Part shown: in pieces, positions 46,340-54,725 of the stretch
Numbering within the stretch: position 1 is the first letter of the stretch
Layout of the letters: each line of letters begins with the position of its first letter
Assembly (NCBI RefSeq): GCF_020177265.1
Contig: NZ_JAIVMC010000005.1
Span: 124,001 to 188,000, forward strand
DNA: 64,000 bases
Direction: 5' to 3'
Source of the DNA: Pseudooceanicola marinus
Lineage (GTDB): Bacteria; Pseudomonadota; Alphaproteobacteria; Rhodobacterales; Rhodobacteraceae
Translations under genes and position numbers: made by a program
Notes under the pieces: model-generated
What the model was told of the DNA's origin: nothing
What the model saw: the letters and a program-made list of their open reading frames with translations, nothing else
The model's database searches: none

Positions 46340-47812
46340 ATGCAACCACCCGAGAGCCAGGCCGTCGTCGATCCGGAAGACCTGGATCCGGCCCGCAACC
46401 GGCTGGTCATCGCCCTGCTGATGATCTCGACCTTCACGGTGATCCTGAACGAGACGCTGATGTCGGTGGCCCTGCCGCGGCTGATGACCGACCTCGACGT
46501 GACCGCAAACGCCGCGCAATGGCTGACCACGGCCTTCCTGCTGACCATGGCGGTGGTGATCCCGATCACCGGCTACCTGCTGCAACGGCTGCCGACGCGC
46601 ACCGTCTTCCTGATGGCCATGAGCTTCTTCAGCCTGGGCACGCTGATCTGCGCGATCTCGCCCAGCCTGATGCCGCTGATCCTCGGGCGCATCGTGCAGG
46701 CCATCGGCACGGCGATCATGATGCCGCTTCTGATGACCACCGTGATGGCGCTGGTGCCGGCGGAAAGCCGGGGCAAGACCATGGGCAATATCTCCGTCGT
46801 GATCTCGGTCGCGCCGGCGATCGGGCCGACCCTGTCGGGGCTGATCCTAGAGTTCTTCCACTGGCGCTGGCTGTTCATCCTGATGATGCCCATTGCCCTG
46901 GGCGCCCTGACCCTGGGCTACCTGAAGCTGGTGAACGTGAACGAGGCCCGCGAAAAGACGCTGGACCTGCTGTCGGTGCCGCTGTCGGTGCTGGGCTTCG
47001 GCGGGCTGGTCTACGGGTTCTCGGCCATCGGCGAGGGCCATGGCGAAGGCGGGCCGATCCCGCTTTGGCTGCCACTGGCCGTAGGAGCGGTGTTCCTGGT
47101 GCTGTTCATCTGGCGCCAGCTGGTGCTGGGGCCGAAGGATCGCGCCCTGCTGGACCTGCGCACCCTGGGCGTGCGGGTCTTCACCGTCTCGGTCATCATG
47201 ATGGGCCTCGCCATGATGGCGCTGTTCGGGATGATCGTGCTGCTGCCGCTGTTCATGCAGTCGGTGATGGGGCTGAACACGCTGCATTCCGGTCTGCTGC
47301 TGTTGCCCGGCGGGTTGATGATGGGGCTGATGTCGCCCTTCGTCGGGCGCATGTTCGACCGCGTCGGCGCGCGCAAGCTGGTGATCCCCGGCGGCACCAT
47401 CGTCAGCGCGGGCCTCTGGGCGATGACGCTGCTGACGCCCGAGTCCTCGATGGTCATGGTGCTGATCGCGCACCTTCTGCTGAGCATCGGGCTGGCGCTG
47501 CTGTTCACGCCGCTCTTCACCTCCAGCCTGGGCTCGCTACCCGCGCATCTCTACTCGCACGGCTCGGCGGTGATCGGCACGGTGCAACAGGTGGCGGGCG
47601 CCGCCGGCATCGCCATCTTCGTCTCGGTCATGTCGCTGCGTATCGGGGATGAGCTCTCGGGCGGGGCCGAGATGGTCCAGGCCACCGCCTCGGGCCTGCA
47701 CGCGGCCTTCACCGTGGCAGCCTCGATCTCGCTGCTGCTGATCGTTGCGGGTTTCTTCGTGCGTCGCCCGCCGGACATGCAGCCGGGCGCGGCGGCCCAC
47801 GGCGGGCACTGA
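46340..47812 (+). CDS. DHA2-type MFS multidrug exporter
   Basis: This is a 490-residue proton-antiport efflux permease with about 14 membrane helices, the DHA2 (14-TMS) subgroup of the major facilitator superfamily, EmrB/QacA-like. Motif C is GRIVQAIGTAIMMPLL followed by ISVAPAIGPTLSGLI. The ATG at 46340 has AAGGA upstream; the longer upstream frame encodes no membrane segment. No EmrA-type fusion protein is adjacent, so the substrate is unknown. A terminator shared with convergent smr follows. Confidence 0.9.
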   Translation: MQPPESQAVVDPEDLDPARNRLVIALLMISTFTVILNETLMSVALPRLMTDLDVTANAAQWLTTAFLLTMAVVIPITGYLLQRLPTRTVFLMAMSFFSLGTLICAISPSLMPLILGRIVQAIGTAIMMPLLMTTVMALVPAESRGKTMGNISVVISVAPAIGPTLSGLILEFFHWRWLFILMMPIALGALTLGYLKLVNVNEAREKTLDLLSVPLSVLGFGGLVYGFSAIGEGHGEGGPIPLWLPLAVGAVFLVLFIWRQLVLGPKDRALLDLRTLGVRVFTVSVIMMGLAMMALFGMIVLLPLFMQSVMGLNTLHSGLLLLPGGLMMGLMSPFVGRMFDRVGARKLVIPGGTIVSAGLWAMTLLTPESSMVMVLIAHLLLSIGLALLFTPLFTSSLGSLPAHLYSHGSAVIGTVQQVAGAAGIAIFVSVMSLRIGDELSGGAEMVQATASGLHAAFTVAASISLLLIVAGFFVRRPPDMQPGAAAHGGH

Positions 47813-47824
47813 GCCAGACAACAC

Positions 47825-47857
47825 AAACGGCGGGTTCCGAAAGGGCCCGCCGTTTTT
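47825..47857. terminator. Bidirectional terminator between MFS gene and smr
   Basis: AAACGGCGGG and CCCGCCGTTT pair perfectly around an 11-base loop. Runs of A/T flank both sides (TTTTT on plus; AAA on the 5' arm), serving the MFS gene and possibly smr on the minus strand. Confidence 0.87.
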
Positions 47858-47866
47858 CGTTTCCCC

Positions 47867-48472
47867 TCAGCGCGCGCGGCGCAGGTAGACGTAGAAGGCG
47901 CCGGTGCCGCCGTGCTTGCGATGCGCCGAGGTGGTCTGCAGCACGATCTGCGCCAGCGGCGGCGTCGAAAGCCAGTGCGGCAGCTGGTGTTTCAGGATGC
48001 CGTGCCGGACGGGGATCGGGCCGTCCTCTTCGGACCGGCGGCCCTTGCCGGTGATGACCAGGACCAGCCGCAGGTCGTTCTGCACCGCGCGCAGCATAAA
48101 GGCCACCAGCGCCTGATGCGCCCGGTCCACGGTCATGCCGTGCAGGTCGATGCGCGCCTCGGGCGCCATCTTGCCCCGGGTCATCTTGCCGTGGGTCTTC
48201 TTGTCCATGCGCAGGGGCGCCTGGTGCAGCCGGTCGTGGATCGGCGGCAGCACGTCGTGGCCGCCGGCGCGGCTGCGCGATTTCTCTCCCAGGCGGAAGG
48301 GCGACAGGGGCTGCGGCGCCTCCGGTTCAGGGCGCGGCTTCGCCGGTTTCTCGGGCGCGGCCTTCTGCGGGCGGGCCAGCACGCGCTTTTCCGGGTGCAT
48401 CCGCTCGGTGGAGCCGGCGACCTTGTCCCACAGCTCCTTCTCGTCGGGGCGCAGCTTGCGGCGGCGGCTCAT
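47867..48472 (-). CDS. Smr/MutS2-type domain protein
   Basis: This 201-residue protein has a basic, disordered N-terminal half and a C-terminal Smr domain (about 105–200) with ARIDLHGMTVDRAHQAL and LVLVITGKGRR, the LDLHG and TGKG signatures of Smr endonucleases. Recent work links bacterial stand-alone Smr proteins to cleavage of mRNA on collided ribosomes; a DNA-nicking role is the older view. The start overlaps the mltA stop by 4 bases, so both are in one transcript. Confidence 0.9.
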   Translation of the reverse strand: MSRRRKLRPDEKELWDKVAGSTERMHPEKRVLARPQKAAPEKPAKPRPEPEAPQPLSPFRLGEKSRSRAGGHDVLPPIHDRLHQAPLRMDKKTHGKMTRGKMAPEARIDLHGMTVDRAHQALVAFMLRAVQNDLRLVLVITGKGRRSEEDGPIPVRHGILKHQLPHWLSTPPLAQIVLQTTSAHRKHGGTGAFYVYLRRAR

Positions 48473-49542
48473 ATGTTGTCCTCCACCAGCATGGCATAGG
48501 CGCGCTGGATCGGCAGCAGGACGACCAGCCGCCCCTCATCCTTGATCCGCGCCGCGAGTTTGCCCGCCCCGGGGCCGGAGCCGACAAAGACATCCGCGCG
48601 CTGCGGGCCCTTGATCGCCGATCCGGTATCCTGCGCCACCATCAACCGACGCAGTCCGCGAAAACCGGTCTTCTCGACCCAGACGGGCGCGCCGAGCGGC
48701 ACATAGGCCGGGTCGATCGCCAGCGACCGCATGGCGGTGAGCGAGCGGTTCATGGCGCCCTTCGGCCCGGCCTCGGGCGAGACATCCCGAATTTCACGGA
48801 AGAAGACGTAGCTGGGATTGTGCCGCAGCAGTTCGGCGCCCTGCGCGGGATTGCGGCGCACCCAGTTGCCGATGACCTTGGCCGAGACCTGATGCGCGTT
48901 GTAGATCCCGCGCCGCACCATTTCCTGCCCGATGGAGGCATAGGGATGGCCGTTGTCGCCACCATAGCCGATCCGGATATGGCTGCCGTCGCGCAGCAGA
49001 ATACGGCCCGAGCCCTGGATCTGCAGGAACATCAGCGCCACCGGGTCGTCGACCCAGGCGATCTCCAGCCCGCGGCCCGCCAGGGCGTCGCCCTGTTCGA
49101 TCTGGGCGCGCGAAAGCCAGGGGCGGATTTCCAGCGCCTCGGGCGGCATGCGGTAGACGGGATACCGGTAGCGGGCGCTGCGCTGGCGGGCGCCTTCGAT
49201 CTCCGGCTCGTAGTAGCCGGTGAAGAGGGCGGGGGTGCCATCCTGGATCAGCACGGGCGTGAAGAACAGCTCGAAGAAGGTGCGCGCGCTGTCGGCTGTC
49301 TGGGTCTTGGCCATGTTGCACACGGCGACCCAGTCGGGGGCGCGCATGTCGCCGCAGGTGGCGGTGAAGGTGGCAAGGGCGGCCGCGTGATCGTCGGCCG
49401 CCCATCCGGACAGATCGTCGAAATCGAGGACAGTTACCGTTGGCGCCTCGGCCAGGTCCGGCTCCGTGTCCTGGGCCCAGGGCGCGGTGCCCGGCAGGAG
49501 GAGGGCCATCGCCAGATATGCCGCGATCCTCCGCCGTCCCAT
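48469..49542 (-). CDS. mltA: Membrane-bound lytic murein transglycosylase A
   Basis: This 357-residue exported enzyme cleaves the glycan strands of peptidoglycan, forming 1,6-anhydro-MurNAc ends. There is a Sec signal (residues 1–24, PWAQ), but no lipobox cysteine, so it may be soluble periplasmic instead of a lipoprotein. MltA motifs are TGYYEPEIEG, IQGSGRILL and the 3D domain near LMVAQDTGSAIKGPQRADVFVG, which carries the catalytic aspartate. It sits between timA and smr, with 8 bases separating it from the former. Confidence 0.94.
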   Translation of the reverse strand: MGRRRIAAYLAMALLLPGTAPWAQDTEPDLAEAPTVTVLDFDDLSGWAADDHAAALATFTATCGDMRAPDWVAVCNMAKTQTADSARTFFELFFTPVLIQDGTPALFTGYYEPEIEGARQRSARYRYPVYRMPPEALEIRPWLSRAQIEQGDALAGRGLEIAWVDDPVALMFLQIQGSGRILLRDGSHIRIGYGGDNGHPYASIGQEMVRRGIYNAHQVSAKVIGNWVRRNPAQGAELLRHNPSYVFFREIRDVSPEAGPKGAMNRSLTAMRSLAIDPAYVPLGAPVWVEKTGFRGLRRLMVAQDTGSAIKGPQRADVFVGSGPGAGKLAARIKDEGRLVVLLPIQRAYAMLVEDNI

Positions 49543-49550
49543 GACGCGCC

Positions 49551-50207
49551 TTATTCCCCCGTCGCGACCAGTTGCCAGTTCAGGTCGTCGGTGCCCATGC
49601 GGCGCTCGAAGGTCCAGCTGTCCTTCTGGGTCTTCACCTTGCCTTCATCGCCTTCGATGATGTCACCGGCGCGGTCGCGCACGACCTGGGTCAGCTGGCC
49701 GACGTAACGCACGGTCAGCTCGGCGATGCCGGTGTCGGGATCATAGGCGGCGTCGGCCAGGGTCATCTCGCGCACGCCGATGAAATCGGCCTCGACGGTC
49801 AAACCTTGGGCGTCACGCGCGGCGACCACCTCGGCGAAGGTCTGGTAGACCTCGTCGGACAGGAAGGGTTTGATGTCGGCCATGTCGCCGCGCTCGAAAC
49901 CCATCAGGATCATCTCGTAGGCCTGACGTGCCCCGCCCAGGAACTCGGAAACGGAGAAGCCCGGTTCGACCTTCTTCATCTCAGCCAGGGCGCGGGCCGC
50001 GGGGCTGTCCTCGGCCACGTGGTCGATGATGTCGCGGTCGGGGCCGCCCTCGATCACCTCGAAACCGGAGCGTTCCAGCGGGCTCGGCGCGGGTTGCCCG
50101 GTCACCGGCGGTTTTTCGAATCCTTCGCGGGTGCCCAGCACGCTCTTCAGGCGCAGGATCAGGAAAACGGCAATGCCAGCAAGGACCAGCAGCTGGATAA
50201 TCGGCAA
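49551..50207 (-). CDS. Tim44/TimA-like adaptor protein
   Basis: This 218-residue protein has one N-terminal membrane helix (PIIQLLVLAGIAVFLILRL at residues 2–20) and a C-terminal Tim44-like domain (about 90–215), the bacterial TimA family related to the mitochondrial import motor anchor. The TTG at 50207 is chosen because GAGGAGGT lies 7 bases upstream; an ATG at 50246 has no site and a non-family N-terminus. It is divergent from fxsA, 111 bases away, and heads the timA–mltA–smr operon. The molecular role is not established. Confidence 0.87.
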   Translation of the reverse strand: MPIIQLLVLAGIAVFLILRLKSVLGTREGFEKPPVTGQPAPSPLERSGFEVIEGGPDRDIIDHVAEDSPAARALAEMKKVEPGFSVSEFLGGARQAYEMILMGFERGDMADIKPFLSDEVYQTFAEVVAARDAQGLTVEADFIGVREMTLADAAYDPDTGIAELTVRYVGQLTQVVRDRAGDIIEGDEGKVKTQKDSWTFERRMGTDDLNWQLVATGE

Positions 50208-50317
50208 GGGATCAACCTCCTCTCGGGCCTCCGGGCATGGCATCACCCGGGGTCCGTCCCTATGTAGGTGCTAGGCAGAGCCAAGTCTACATCTGCCACC
50301 GAAAGGAGATTGAGGAC

Positions 50318-50854
50318 ATGTGGCTTCTTCTGGCCTTCATCGCGGTGCCGATGATCGAAATCGCGCTTTTCATCCAGGTCGGCGGCGTCATCGGCCTGGG
50401 CTGGACCCTTGCCATCGTGCTGCTGACGGCGGTGCTGGGCACCTGGCTGGTGAAACAGCAGGGACGCCAGGCGATCGCGAACATTCAGCGCAGTTTTTCC
50501 GAGATGACCGACCCGTCGGAGCCACTGGCGGACGGGGCGATGATCCTGCTGTCCGGTGCGCTGCTACTGACGCCGGGGTTCTTCACCGATGCCGTCGGCT
50601 TCGCCCTGCTGACGCCAGCCTTCCGTCACGTCGCCTTCAAGTGGCTGCGCAAGCGGGTCAAGGTCCAGAGTTTCACCGCCGGCGGTGCCACCGGCCCCGG
50701 CGCCGATCCCCGGGATCCGCGCGGCCCGCGCCCCGGTCCTCGTCCCGGCCCACGTCCCGGACCCTCGGCCTCGGACGAGGTGATCGACGGCGAGTTTACC
50801 GAGGTGGACCCCTCGAAACGCCCCACGCATCCATCCGGCTGGACCCGCCACTAG
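50318..50854 (+). CDS. fxsA: FxsA family membrane protein
   Basis: This 178-residue inner-membrane protein has about three to four helices and the FxsA signature LLLTPGFFTDAVGFALL. In E. coli, FxsA overproduction relieves F exclusion of phage T7; its physiological role is unknown. The C-terminal tail has a low-complexity run, four repeats of Pro-Gly-Pro-Arg-like units (about residues 132–148), before an acidic end. AAAGGAGA before the ATG at 50318 supports the start. secB follows after 80 bases. Confidence 0.92.
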   Translation: MWLLLAFIAVPMIEIALFIQVGGVIGLGWTLAIVLLTAVLGTWLVKQQGRQAIANIQRSFSEMTDPSEPLADGAMILLSGALLLTPGFFTDAVGFALLTPAFRHVAFKWLRKRVKVQSFTAGGATGPGADPRDPRGPRPGPRPGPRPGPSASDEVIDGEFTEVDPSKRPTHPSGWTRH

Positions 50855-50934
50855 GCGCATGCGGATGGAACGTTGAGGCCGTGCGGCCAAGCTGCTAGGA
50901 CAACGGCCAAGCTGACAAGACGCAGGAGGGCCAG

Positions 50935-51444
50935 ATGGCCGAAGAGACGACCAACGGCGCAGCGCCGACGCAACCGCAACAGGCGCCGCAAGTGAAGATG
51001 AACGTGCTGACCCAGTACATCCGGGACATGTCGTTCGAGAACATCCTGGCGCGCAAGCCGGTGTCGGGCAACGTCCAGCCCGACGTGAAGGTGCAGGTCG
51101 CCCTCGACGCGAAGAAGCGCGAGGCGGAAAACCAGTACGAAGTGATCATGAAGCTGACGATCACCTCGAAGGCGAAGGACACCGGGGAATCCATGTTCCT
51201 GCTGGAACTGGAATATGTCGGCGTCTTCCACATCGAGGGCGTGCCGGAAGAGCAGATGCACCCCTTCCTGCTGATCGAATGCCCGCGGATGATCTTCCCC
51301 TTCGCGCGCCGCATCGTGTCGGACGTGACCCGCGACGGTGGCTTCCCGCCGCTGAACCTGGACACCATCGACTTCGTCGCGCTCTACCGTTCGGAAGTGC
51401 AGCGTCGCGTCGCGGCACAGCAGGCGTCGACCCCGGCCAACTGA
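50935..51444 (+). CDS. secB: Protein-export chaperone SecB
   Basis: This 169-residue cytoplasmic chaperone binds unfolded preproteins and hands them to SecA for export. Family features are YIRDMSFENILARKP near the start and HIEGVPEEQMHPFLLIECPRMIFPFARRIVSDVTRDGGFPPLNLD near the end (shown in part: the PFARRI and GGFPPL elements). The ATG at 50935 follows AGGAGG. It is followed by a good terminator and faces dnaQ convergently. Confidence 0.96.
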   Translation: MAEETTNGAAPTQPQQAPQVKMNVLTQYIRDMSFENILARKPVSGNVQPDVKVQVALDAKKREAENQYEVIMKLTITSKAKDTGESMFLLELEYVGVFHIEGVPEEQMHPFLLIECPRMIFPFARRIVSDVTRDGGFPPLNLDTIDFVALYRSEVQRRVAAQQASTPAN

Positions 51445-51464
51445 GGCCCGGTTGCACGAATGAC

Positions 51465-51493
51465 AAAAGGGCGTCCCGCGGGGCGCCCTTTTT
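51465..51493 (+). terminator. Rho-independent terminator after secB
   Basis: AAGGGCG and CGCCCTT pair around a CG-rich loop and are followed by TTTTT, 20 bases past the secB stop. Convergent dnaQ may use the A/T-rich flank on the other strand. Confidence 0.85.
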
Positions 51494-51588
51494 GCTGTCC
51501 CTTGGTCGGCCCTCACGGGCCGATGCCTTCGGCGAGAGTATTTTCGGCTTTCGGATAAGCAGGAGCGGCGCGCGTCAAAGCCTGGGCG

Positions 51589-52281
51589 TCAGCCCAACTT
51601 GGTCCAGAGCGCCTCTTCACCCATCTTTTCCACGAAGGCCTGGTGGGCGGCGCGTTCCTCCTCGGTCAGACGCGAGGGCAAGGGCGTGGGCCGTGGGCGC
51701 GGGCGCCAGTCCTCGTCCACCGGGCCGCTGTCGCTGCTCTTGCGGCCGGCGCCCAGCACCAGGTCGGGCTGACGGCCGCCGATCAGCTCCAGATAGACCT
51801 CCGCCAGAATCTCACTGTCGAGCAGCGCGCCGTGCAGCGTCCGGGCGGAGTTGTCGATGCCGAACCGACGACAGAGCGCATCCAGCGAGGCGGGCGAACC
51901 CGGGTATTTCTTGCGCGCGATGGCCAGGGTGTCGATGGCCTGTTCCCAAGGCAGTTTCGGCATGCCGAGCCAGCCCAGTTCGGCGTTGAGGAATTTCATG
52001 TCGAAGGCGGCGTTGTGGATCACCAGCTTCGCATCGCCCACGAAATCGAGGAAATCCTGCGCCACGTCACGAAACAGCGGCTTGTCCGCCAGGAATTCGG
52101 ACGACAGCCCGTGCACCTTGAAGGCATCCTCGGGCACATCGCGTTCGGGATTGATGTAGACGTGGAAGGTCTCGCCGGTCGGCACATGGTTCAGAAGCTC
52201 GACACCGCCGATCTCGACCAGCCGGTCCCCCTGTTCGGGTTCAAAGCCAGTCGTTTCCGTATCCATAACAATTTCACGCAT
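51589..52281 (-). CDS. dnaQ: DNA polymerase III epsilon subunit
   Basis: This 230-residue 3'–5' proofreading exonuclease has exonuclease motif I MDTETTG (D7, E9), motif [12 protein letters not shown], and motif [17 protein letters not shown] with the conserved His and Asp. The C-terminal tail (about 180–230) is Pro/Arg-rich and would carry the clamp- and alpha-binding segment. The ATG at 52281 is chosen on family length with AAAGGTG upstream. It overlaps coaE by 8 bases, in an operon maf–aroE–coaE–dnaQ reading away from the proposed origin. Confidence 0.95.
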   Translation of the reverse strand: MREIVMDTETTGFEPEQGDRLVEIGGVELLNHVPTGETFHVYINPERDVPEDAFKVHGLSSEFLADKPLFRDVAQDFLDFVGDAKLVIHNAAFDMKFLNAELGWLGMPKLPWEQAIDTLAIARKKYPGSPASLDALCRRFGIDNSARTLHGALLDSEILAEVYLELIGGRQPDLVLGAGRKSSDSGPVDEDWRPRPRPTPLPSRLTEEERAAHQAFVEKMGEEALWTKLG

Positions 52282-52867
52282 CTTGCACCTTTGACCTAAT
52301 TTCAGACACGATTTGCCGAACCTGCGCCCGCGCATGGTCCATCGTGTCGGTCGTCACCACGTAATCCGCCCGGGCGCGTTTTTCCGCGTCGGGCATCTGT
52401 TTCGCTCGGATCATCTCGAACTGCGCCTCGGTCATGGTGCCGCGCGCCAGGACGCGGGCCTTCTGAACCTCCGGCGTGACCGAGACGACCACCACCGCGT
52501 CCATCGACCGGTCCGATCCGCCCTCGAAGAGCAGGGGGATGTCCAGGACGACGATGTCGGCGCGGGCCTCCGCCAGGAAGGCACGACGGTCCTCGGCGAC
52601 CAGCGGATGCACGATCCCCTCAATCCGTTTCAGGGCCTCGGGGTCGGCCGCAATTACTTTCTTCAATGCTTCACGTGAAACATTGCCGTCCTCGACAACC
52701 TCCGGCCAGATCAGCCCGAGCGGTGCCACCGCCGCGCCGCCGGGCCCGTAGAGGCGATGCACCGCCGCGTCGGCATCCCACAGGGCGCAGCCTTCGTCGA
52801 CGAACATCTGCGCCGTGGTCGACTTGCCCATCCCGATGGAACCGGTGAGGCCCAGTATGAAGGTCAT
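52274..52867 (-). CDS. coaE: Dephospho-CoA kinase
   Basis: This 197-residue P-loop kinase phosphorylates the 3'-hydroxyl of dephospho-CoA in the last step of coenzyme A synthesis. The P-loop is GSIGMGKST (residues 9–17); [12 protein letters not shown] and [10 protein letters not shown] are typical. It starts inside the aroE end (ATGA overlap) and ends 8 bases into dnaQ. Codons NVSREALKK (near residue 62) come from a near-perfect parS palindrome. Confidence 0.95.
   Translation of the reverse strand: MTFILGLTGSIGMGKSTTAQMFVDEGCALWDADAAVHRLYGPGGAAVAPLGLIWPEVVEDGNVSREALKKVIAADPEALKRIEGIVHPLVAEDRRAFLAEARADIVVLDIPLLFEGGSDRSMDAVVVVSVTPEVQKARVLARGTMTEAQFEMIRAKQMPDAEKRARADYVVTTDTMDHARAQVRQIVSEIRSKVQDA
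52667..52682. other. parS-like centromere site (one mismatch), inside coaE
   Basis: TGCTTCACGTGAAACA differs at one base from TGTTTCACGTGAAACA, the ParB-binding parS consensus. It is 1.6 kb left of the proposed origin, inside coaE, where it encodes VSREA. Confidence 0.7.
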
Positions 52868-53697
52868 GCCAGGGCCGCCGCGCGGGCCTCCGCCGTGACC
52901 GCCGGGCGCTTGCCGAACCAGCGTTCGAACCCCGGAACGGCCTGGTGCAGCAGCATGCCGAGGCCGTCGACCACCGTGGCGCCGGCTGCCTCTGCCTCCA
53001 GAAGAAGGTTCGTTTTCAGAGGGTTATAGACAAGATCCGTGACGACTTGATGCTTGTTCAGCCCGTCCAGCGGCACCCGCAGCTCGGGCTTGCCCAGCAT
53101 GCCGAGGGAGGTGGTGTTGACCACCGTCGCCGCATCCTCGATCGCATTGCCGGCCTGAACCCATTCGACGACCCGCACCCGGCGGCCGAAATCATCGTGC
53201 AGCTTGTCCGCCCGCGCGCGCGTGCGGTTGGAGATGACGATCTCCGGCACGCCGGCGTCGAGAAGCGCCGAGATCACCGCCCGCGCGGCGCCGCCGGCGC
53301 CCAGCAGGGCGGTCGGGCCGGCCGTCGGATCCCAGTTCGGCGCGTTTTGCTTCAGGTTCTCGATGAAGCCGTAACCATCTGTATTATCTGCATGAATCTT
53401 GCCGTCCTTGCGGAAGATCAGCGTGTTCGCAGCCCCGATCACCGTGGCCCGGTCGGTCACCAGGTCGGCAATCTCCAGAATCGATTCCTTGTGGGGGATC
53501 GTCACGTTGACGCCGACGAACCCCATCTTCGGCAGGGTGCGCAGCACCTCGCGCAGATCCTCAGCGGCAACCTCCATCGGGATGTAGTGCCCAGGCAACC
53601 CCATGGATTTCAGCCAGTAACCATGCAGCTGCGGCGAGCGGGAATGGACGATCGGGCGACCGATGACACCGGCCAGGGGGATCGTGTCGGGATTCAT
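52864..53697 (-). CDS. aroE: Shikimate dehydrogenase
   Basis: This 277-residue NADPH-dependent enzyme reduces 3-dehydroshikimate to shikimate for aromatic amino acid synthesis. The substrate-binding serines are in VHSRSPQLHG (S19, S21), the catalytic lysine K70 in VTIPHKES, and a conserved Asp in ADNTDGYGF. The dinucleotide loop is LGAGGAARAV. Its start overlaps the maf stop by 4 bases and its stop overlaps coaE by 4 bases. Confidence 0.96.
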   Translation of the reverse strand: MNPDTIPLAGVIGRPIVHSRSPQLHGYWLKSMGLPGHYIPMEVAAEDLREVLRTLPKMGFVGVNVTIPHKESILEIADLVTDRATVIGAANTLIFRKDGKIHADNTDGYGFIENLKQNAPNWDPTAGPTALLGAGGAARAVISALLDAGVPEIVISNRTRARADKLHDDFGRRVRVVEWVQAGNAIEDAATVVNTTSLGMLGKPELRVPLDGLNKHQVVTDLVYNPLKTNLLLEAEAAGATVVDGLGMLLHQAVPGFERWFGKRPAVTAEARAAALA

Positions 53698-54293
53698 GCG
53701 GCGATGGCTCCTCTCAGGCCGAGATAGTCGAGGATTTCCAGGAGCGGCAGCCCCAACACGGAGAAGTAGTCGCCGTCAACCCGGGTGAAGAGGCGCGCGC
53801 CCTCGTTCTCCAGTTGGTAGGCGCCGCAGGAGTGGCCGATGGCGGGCCAGTTCCGGGCGATATAGTCGTCCAGATAGGCGGGAGAGGGCCGGCGCATCGT
53901 CAGTTTCACCTCTGACAGCTTTCGCCAGACCGGCTTGGCCTCGTTATGAATGACCGCCGCCGTGTGCAGCGAATGCCGCTGCCCGGCCAAGCGTTCGATC
54001 TGGGCGCGGGCCTCCTCGGCGCTTTCGGGCTTTGAAAAGATCTCTCCGTCCAGCTCCAGCACCTGATCGCAACCGATGGTGAAGGCCTCGGGCCGCTTCA
54101 GCCCCACTTTTTCCGCCTTCAGACCGGCCAGGGCGTCCGCGATGTTGCGCGGCCGCTCGCCCTCGGCCTGCAGAGAGGCCTTCACCATCTCTTCATCGAT
54201 GCGTGCTTTGCTGATCTCGAAGGCCACGCCCGCGCGGCGCAGCAGCTCTGCCCGGATTTCGGAACCGGAGGCCAGAAGGATAGGTGCGGGCAT
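53694..54293 (-). CDS. maf: Maf family nucleotide pyrophosphatase
   Basis: This 199-residue house-cleaning NTP pyrophosphatase of the Maf/YhdE/YceF group has LLASGSEIRAELLR at residues 6–19, GCDQVLEL near 75 and the RVDGDYFSVLGLPLLEIL ending. Members hydrolyse modified or canonical dTTP/UTP, or m7GTP, and their loss affects division. The ATG at 54293 is preferred since the family begins here; a perfect DnaA box overlaps this start codon. It is the first gene left of the proposed origin. Confidence 0.93.
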   Translation of the reverse strand: MPAPILLASGSEIRAELLRRAGVAFEISKARIDEEMVKASLQAEGERPRNIADALAGLKAEKVGLKRPEAFTIGCDQVLELDGEIFSKPESAEEARAQIERLAGQRHSLHTAAVIHNEAKPVWRKLSEVKLTMRRPSPAYLDDYIARNWPAIGHSCGAYQLENEGARLFTRVDGDYFSVLGLPLLEILDYLGLRGAIAA

Positions 54294-54301
54294 GTGGATA
54301 A
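54293..54301 (-). other. Perfect DnaA box overlapping the maf start codon
   Basis: TGTGGATAA (TTATCCACA on the minus strand) matches the DnaA consensus exactly. DnaA bound here could couple maf operon transcription to initiation. Confidence 0.85.
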
Positions 54302-54347
54302 ACCGGCGGAAAACTGGGTGATGGGTTAGAGATACTTCTGGGAAAAA

Positions 54348-54363
54348 TTGCGTCTTGACGCAA
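54348..54363. repeat. 16-base palindrome in the proposed origin
   Basis: TTGCGTC-TT-GACGCAA is a perfect inverted repeat with a 2-base spacer, of the kind bound by origin-associated regulators or IHF-like proteins. The binding factor is unknown. Confidence 0.6.
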
Positions 54364-54606
54364 GACCCGGCGCGGCGCTGTGCGTAACCCCCCGAGTCCC
54401 TCACAGCGATGCGAAAGACTCCCACCGAGGGATAAGGACAACTGGAAAACTCCGTATCCCGAAGACTCCCCGGATTCGATCCCCACAAGGCATCCTTCGT
54501 TGCCCACAGGTTTGTCCCAGGGCAAGCCACTGGAATCCGGGAATTTTCAGAATCTCGCGAAAACTTCTCCTCGATTCGCTAACGATTCCCCCCAGACTTA
54601 TCCCCC

Positions 54607-54615
54607 TGTGGATAA
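54607..54615 (-). other. Perfect DnaA box in the core of the proposed origin
   Basis: TGTGGATAA matches the DnaA consensus exactly. It abuts TTATCCCCC on the other orientation, making an inverted pair, about 45 bases left of the AT-rich tract. Confidence 0.85.
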
Positions 54616-54725
54616 ACCTGTGCGGAAAGAAAGGATCCACAGGGCAGGGGTCAGACTACAACAAACAACAACTTCTTTTTTTCTTTCTTATTTATTAGGG
54701 GGAGAGAGACTGACCGGAGTTCCCC

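Larger units (their letters stand above)
54293..54712. other. Probable chromosomal replication origin (oriC)
   Basis: This 430-base region between divergent maf and hemJ has no coding character. It contains two perfect DnaA boxes (TGTGGATAA at 54293–54301 and 54607–54615), the latter directly preceded by TTATCCCCC (54598–54606). Weaker boxes are at 54500–54508 and 54633–54641. A 16-base palindrome lies at 54348–54363, and a clean AT-rich tract at about 54656–54706 is suited to duplex opening. Genes on both sides read outward, and rho–mnmE–mnmG–rsmG–parA–parB with parS sites follow, the neighbourhood expected of an alphaproteobacterial origin. Confidence 0.8.
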
